From positions 1-6,972 of the forward strand of contig JACQZD010000235.1 in assembly GCA_016207865.1 (NCBI GenBank): 6,972 bases of DNA, given 5' to 3'. A model generated the notes under the pieces. It was given only the letters and a program-made list of their open reading frames with translations. It did not search any database and was not told the DNA's origin. Position 1 is the stretch's first letter. Every line of letters starts with the position of its first letter. Shown one piece after another: positions 4,795-6,972 of the stretch. The position numbers and the translations under genes are program-made. Source of the stretch: Nitrospirota bacterium. GTDB lineage: Bacteria; Nitrospirota; Thermodesulfovibrionia; UBA6902; DSMQ01.

Positions 4795-5456
4795 TAGTTA
4801 TTGTTGGTGTCCCCTTCTGTCCATCCGTGTTTGCCTATGAGCGGGACAAAGACGCACGGCGTGAACATTGATGTCTTTATGCCCGAGCCGGTTTTTTTGA
4901 CCTGATAAAGTATCTGGGAATATCTGCCGCCGACCGGGATGACGAGCCGTCCGCCCGTCTTTAACTGGCTTACGTATGTATCGGGTATCTCAGGCGCCGC
5001 GGCAGTAACTATAATGCCGTCAAAAGGGGCCTGCTCCGGCAGGCCGAGGGTGCCGTCGCTCTTTACCACATGGATATTCTTATATCCAAGTTTTTTGAAT
5101 CTTTCTTCTGCCTTTTCTGCAAGCAGTACAATTCTTTCTATCGTAAACACTTCTGCGCAGAGTATGGACAGTATTGCCGATTGATAACCTGAACCTGTCC
5201 CCACTTCAAGAACTTTTTCATCCCCTTTAAGTTCAAGCAGTTCTGTCATTACTGCAACCATGTAAGGCTGTGAGATGGTCTGCCCTTCGCCTATGGAGAG
5301 CGCGCTGTCGTCGTATGCGTGGTTTTTAAGAAGTTCGCTGACAAATAAATGCCGCTCAACAGTCCCCATGGCATTAAGCACGCGTTTGTCTTTTATCCCC
5401 CGCGTCTTTAACTGAGTTTCAACCATCAAGTTTCTGAGTGATGTAAAATCTTCCAT
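4791..5456 (-). CDS. pcm: Protein-L-isoaspartate O-methyltransferase
   Basis: This 221-residue cytoplasmic repair enzyme uses S-adenosylmethionine to methylate the abnormal carboxyl of L-isoaspartyl residues in aged proteins, starting their return to L-aspartate. It shows the family landmarks in order: the N-terminal LRNLMVETQLKTRGI (7-21), GQTISQPYM (58-66) at the active site, the SAM-binding EVGTGSGYQSA (84-94), acidic ER (107-108), DGT (134-136), PFDGIIVTAAAP (144-155), GGRLVIPVG (168-176) and the terminal CVFVPLIGKHGW (201-212). The length is slightly above E. coli Pcm (208). The start is the ATG at 5456, because homologs begin about ten residues before the MVE motif; no strong ribosome binding site is visible, since the upstream bases belong to a repeat cluster. 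It lies between the flavoprotein and ilvE on the same strand, so co-transcription is likely. Confidence 0.95.
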   Translation of the reverse strand: MEDFTSLRNLMVETQLKTRGIKDKRVLNAMGTVERHLFVSELLKNHAYDDSALSIGEGQTISQPYMVAVMTELLELKGDEKVLEVGTGSGYQSAILSILCAEVFTIERIVLLAEKAEERFKKLGYKNIHVVKSDGTLGLPEQAPFDGIIVTAAAPEIPDTYVSQLKTGGRLVIPVGGRYSQILYQVKKTGSGIKTSMFTPCVFVPLIGKHGWTEGDTNNNY

Positions 5457-5458
5457 TG

Positions 5459-5535
5459 GCGTTTATCGCGTTTATAGCGTACAGCGTTTATAGCGTTTGT
5501 TGTGTTTTACGCACAACGCTGAACGCTTAACGCCG
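5459..5535. repeat. GCGTTTAT direct-repeat cluster with hairpin
   Basis: GCGTTTAT occurs at 5459, 5468 and 5484, with partial units GCGTAC (5477) and GCGTTT (5493). It is followed by the inverted pair GTTGTG/CACAAC (5499-5504 with 5512-5517) and then degenerate AACGC units. GCACAACGCTGAACG (5511-5525) is identical to 1048-1062, which also lies upstream of a minus-strand gene. The cluster fills the gap between pcm and the flavoprotein and extends into the flavoprotein's last codons. Confidence 0.65.
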
Positions 5536-6910
5536 AACGCCTCAGTATTTCCCTTGCCGCTATTATGCCTGATGCAGAGGCCTGTATAAGCCCGCGGCTG
5601 ACGCCTGCGCCGTCGCCGACGGCAAAAAGATTTTTTACCTCGGTCTCAAGTCCGCTGTTGAGTTTCAGCTGTCTTGAATAAAATTTAACCTCAACGCCGT
5701 ACAGCAGTGTATGGGCGCTCCAGACGCCTGGCGCAAGCTTATCCAGAGCCTTGAGCATTTCAAGGATATCTGCGATATACCTGTAGGGGAGTACAAAGCT
5801 CAAATCTCCTGGCGTTGCATCCTCAAGCGTTGGTTTTACCCTGCCTCTTGCGATTCGTGCATGGGTGTACCTCCTGCCTTCCTGCAGGTCTCCCAGCCGC
5901 TGGACAATAACTCCATGCCCGAGAAGATTGGCAAGCCTTGCAATATACCTGCCGTAATAAATAGGTTCGTTAAACGGCTCTGTGAACTTGGTGCTTACAA
6001 GAATTGCAAAATTTGTATTGGCTGTTTTTTTATCCGCATAGCTGTGCCCGTTGACAGTCCACGCGCCTTTTAAATATTCCTTCACAACCTCTCCATAGGG
6101 ATTTACGCAAAAAGTCCTGACTCTGTCATTGAATTTTTTAGAATAAAAAATAAGCTTTGGCTCATAAATTACTTTTGTAAGTTTTTCCATTACAGAAGCG
6201 GGAAGCTCAACCCTTACGCCGATGTCCACGGGATTATTCAGAAGTGACAGCCCGATTGCCTTAGCCTGCTCTTCAAGCCAGAGCGAGCCTTCCCTGCCCG
6301 GCGCAAGGACTATGAAATTGCCTAAAAAATCATCACCGTCTTTTGTCCTGACGCCTCTGACTATCTGGTCTTTAATTAAAATTTCCGTAACGTCTTTTGC
6401 AAAAACAATCTCTATTTTTGAATTAAGATGTTTTTTAATCTTTTTAAGAAGTTCAGGACACCGGTCAGTGCCGATGTGCCTTATCCTGGAAGGTATAAGT
6501 GTTAGACCGTTTTTTTCAGCAAGGGTTTTAATCGCATTAACTTTGGATGTATTGCCGCCGTAAAGTTTGTCAGGGGCGCCGTACTTTAAATAAATCCCAT
6601 CGGTGTATGATATAAGCTCTTGCAGTGTTTCATCAGTAACATACCGTGCGAGAAACCCTCCTATGTCCTTTGAAAGGCTCAGCTTGCCGTCGCTGAAAGC
6701 GCCGGCGCCGCCCCATCCGCTTAAAAGTCCGCAGGGACGGCAGGCCTTGCAGGAGGCTTGCTTGGTTTTTAAAGGGCAGGTCCTTTTTTCAATGTCTTTG
6801 CCCTTTTCAATGAGGAGTATTCTGAGTTTTTTGTTTGATGATATCAGTTCCAGGGCAGTAAATATCCCTGCAGGTCCTGCTCCGACAATAATTACATCAT
6901 AATTTTTCAT
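5507..6910 (-). CDS. FAD-dependent oxidoreductase of the COG2509 type
   Basis: A 467-residue cytoplasmic flavoprotein. The N-terminus YDVIIVGAGPAG is the dinucleotide-binding motif (GAGPAG, 10-15) ending its first fold at ILLIEKG. Four cysteines follow (45, 54, 57, 60) in a CPxxxxxxxCxxCxxC pattern, leading into SGWGGAGAFSDGKLS (64-78). The C-terminal VGDGAGVSRGLIQASASG (431-448) closes the FAD site. This combination is typical of COG2509, annotated as uncharacterised FAD-dependent dehydrogenases; the substrate is unknown, and the cysteines may bind metal or act in redox. The frame also has a GTG at 6916, but ATG at 6910, preceded by a weak GGTG, is preferred. The last residues (about SALSVQRCA) are encoded by the repeat cluster, so the original C-terminus may have differed. 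It is the first gene of the presumed pcm-ilvE operon; no convincing promoter is seen in the 62 bp upstream. Confidence 0.85.
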   Translation of the reverse strand: MKNYDVIIVGAGPAGIFTALELISSNKKLRILLIEKGKDIEKRTCPLKTKQASCKACRPCGLLSGWGGAGAFSDGKLSLSKDIGGFLARYVTDETLQELISYTDGIYLKYGAPDKLYGGNTSKVNAIKTLAEKNGLTLIPSRIRHIGTDRCPELLKKIKKHLNSKIEIVFAKDVTEILIKDQIVRGVRTKDGDDFLGNFIVLAPGREGSLWLEEQAKAIGLSLLNNPVDIGVRVELPASVMEKLTKVIYEPKLIFYSKKFNDRVRTFCVNPYGEVVKEYLKGAWTVNGHSYADKKTANTNFAILVSTKFTEPFNEPIYYGRYIARLANLLGHGVIVQRLGDLQEGRRYTHARIARGRVKPTLEDATPGDLSFVLPYRYIADILEMLKALDKLAPGVWSAHTLLYGVEVKFYSRQLKLNSGLETEVKNLFAVGDGAGVSRGLIQASASGIIAAREILRRSALSVQRCA

Positions 6911-6972
6911 AAACACCGTAATCTGTAATGGGTAAAAGTATTTAAAATGAAACTACTCGTAGCGAGTCCCAA

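Noticed and set aside
4637..4871. Two plus-strand frames of 67 and 60 codons between ilvE and pcm
   Set aside because: They mostly overlap the start of ilvE and the end of pcm in antisense and have no ribosome binding sites.
5459..5535. CRISPR array
   Set aside because: Units are about 9 bp with no regular spacers, so it is a simple repeat cluster.
5711..6902. Plus-strand frames of 99-120 codons opposite the flavoprotein
   Set aside because: Antisense shadows of a gene with intact FAD-binding motifs.
6917..6972. Promoter for the flavoprotein operon
   Set aside because: Only poor hexamer matches and a short ACTCG/CGAGT hairpin are present; the promoter may lie beyond the window.

Overview
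The window is about 7 kb of bacterial chromosome with moderate GC content and AT-rich intergenic regions. It carries ordinary housekeeping genes, one toxin-antitoxin module and several families of short dispersed repeats. The gene set suggests an uncultured anaerobic Gram-negative bacterium, perhaps Nitrospirota or a deltaproteobacterial relative. The pointers are a PEP-CTERM surface protein, a COG2509 flavoprotein, a bacterial deoxyhypusine-synthase-like protein next to a ferredoxin, and palindromic GTCATTCC...GGAATGAC repeats. That assignment is inference; no rRNA or other phylogenetic marker is present.

Left part (1-1019, minus strand): the first codons of a ferredoxin-like gene run off the left edge. 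Directly upstream of it is a conserved DHS-like protein of unknown role, with a strong promoter so close to the likely GTG start that the mRNA may be leaderless. Positions 1020-1366 contain no gene, only hairpin repeats. They are followed by a plus-strand tRNA-Thr(CGT) gene.

Middle part (1489-3669): a minus-strand hicBA module whose antitoxin has a MerR-like N-terminal DNA-binding part fused to a C-terminal HicB domain. Its promoter has consensus -35 and -10 hexamers 21 bp apart, with a 28-bp dyad covering the spacer and the -10. Upstream is a DUF1566/Lcl-like exported protein with a PEP-CTERM sorting tail and its own terminator; its start looks disrupted by one base. It is divergent from a plus-strand cold-shock protein gene. 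The cold-shock leader contains a complete intrinsic terminator between promoter and ribosome binding site, which suggests attenuation control, and a perfect 16-bp palindrome over the -10.

Right part (3812-6910, minus strand): a likely operon of a COG2509 FAD-dependent oxidoreductase, protein-L-isoaspartate methyltransferase (pcm) and branched-chain aminotransferase (ilvE). A second promoter for ilvE seems to lie across the pcm stop codon. A GCGTTTAT repeat cluster separates the flavoprotein from pcm and encodes the flavoprotein's last residues.

Most interesting points: the MerR-HicB fusion with its operator-like dyad, the terminator in the cold-shock leader, the possibly leaderless DHS-like gene coupled to a ferredoxin, and the apparent one-base lesion at the start of the PEP-CTERM gene.
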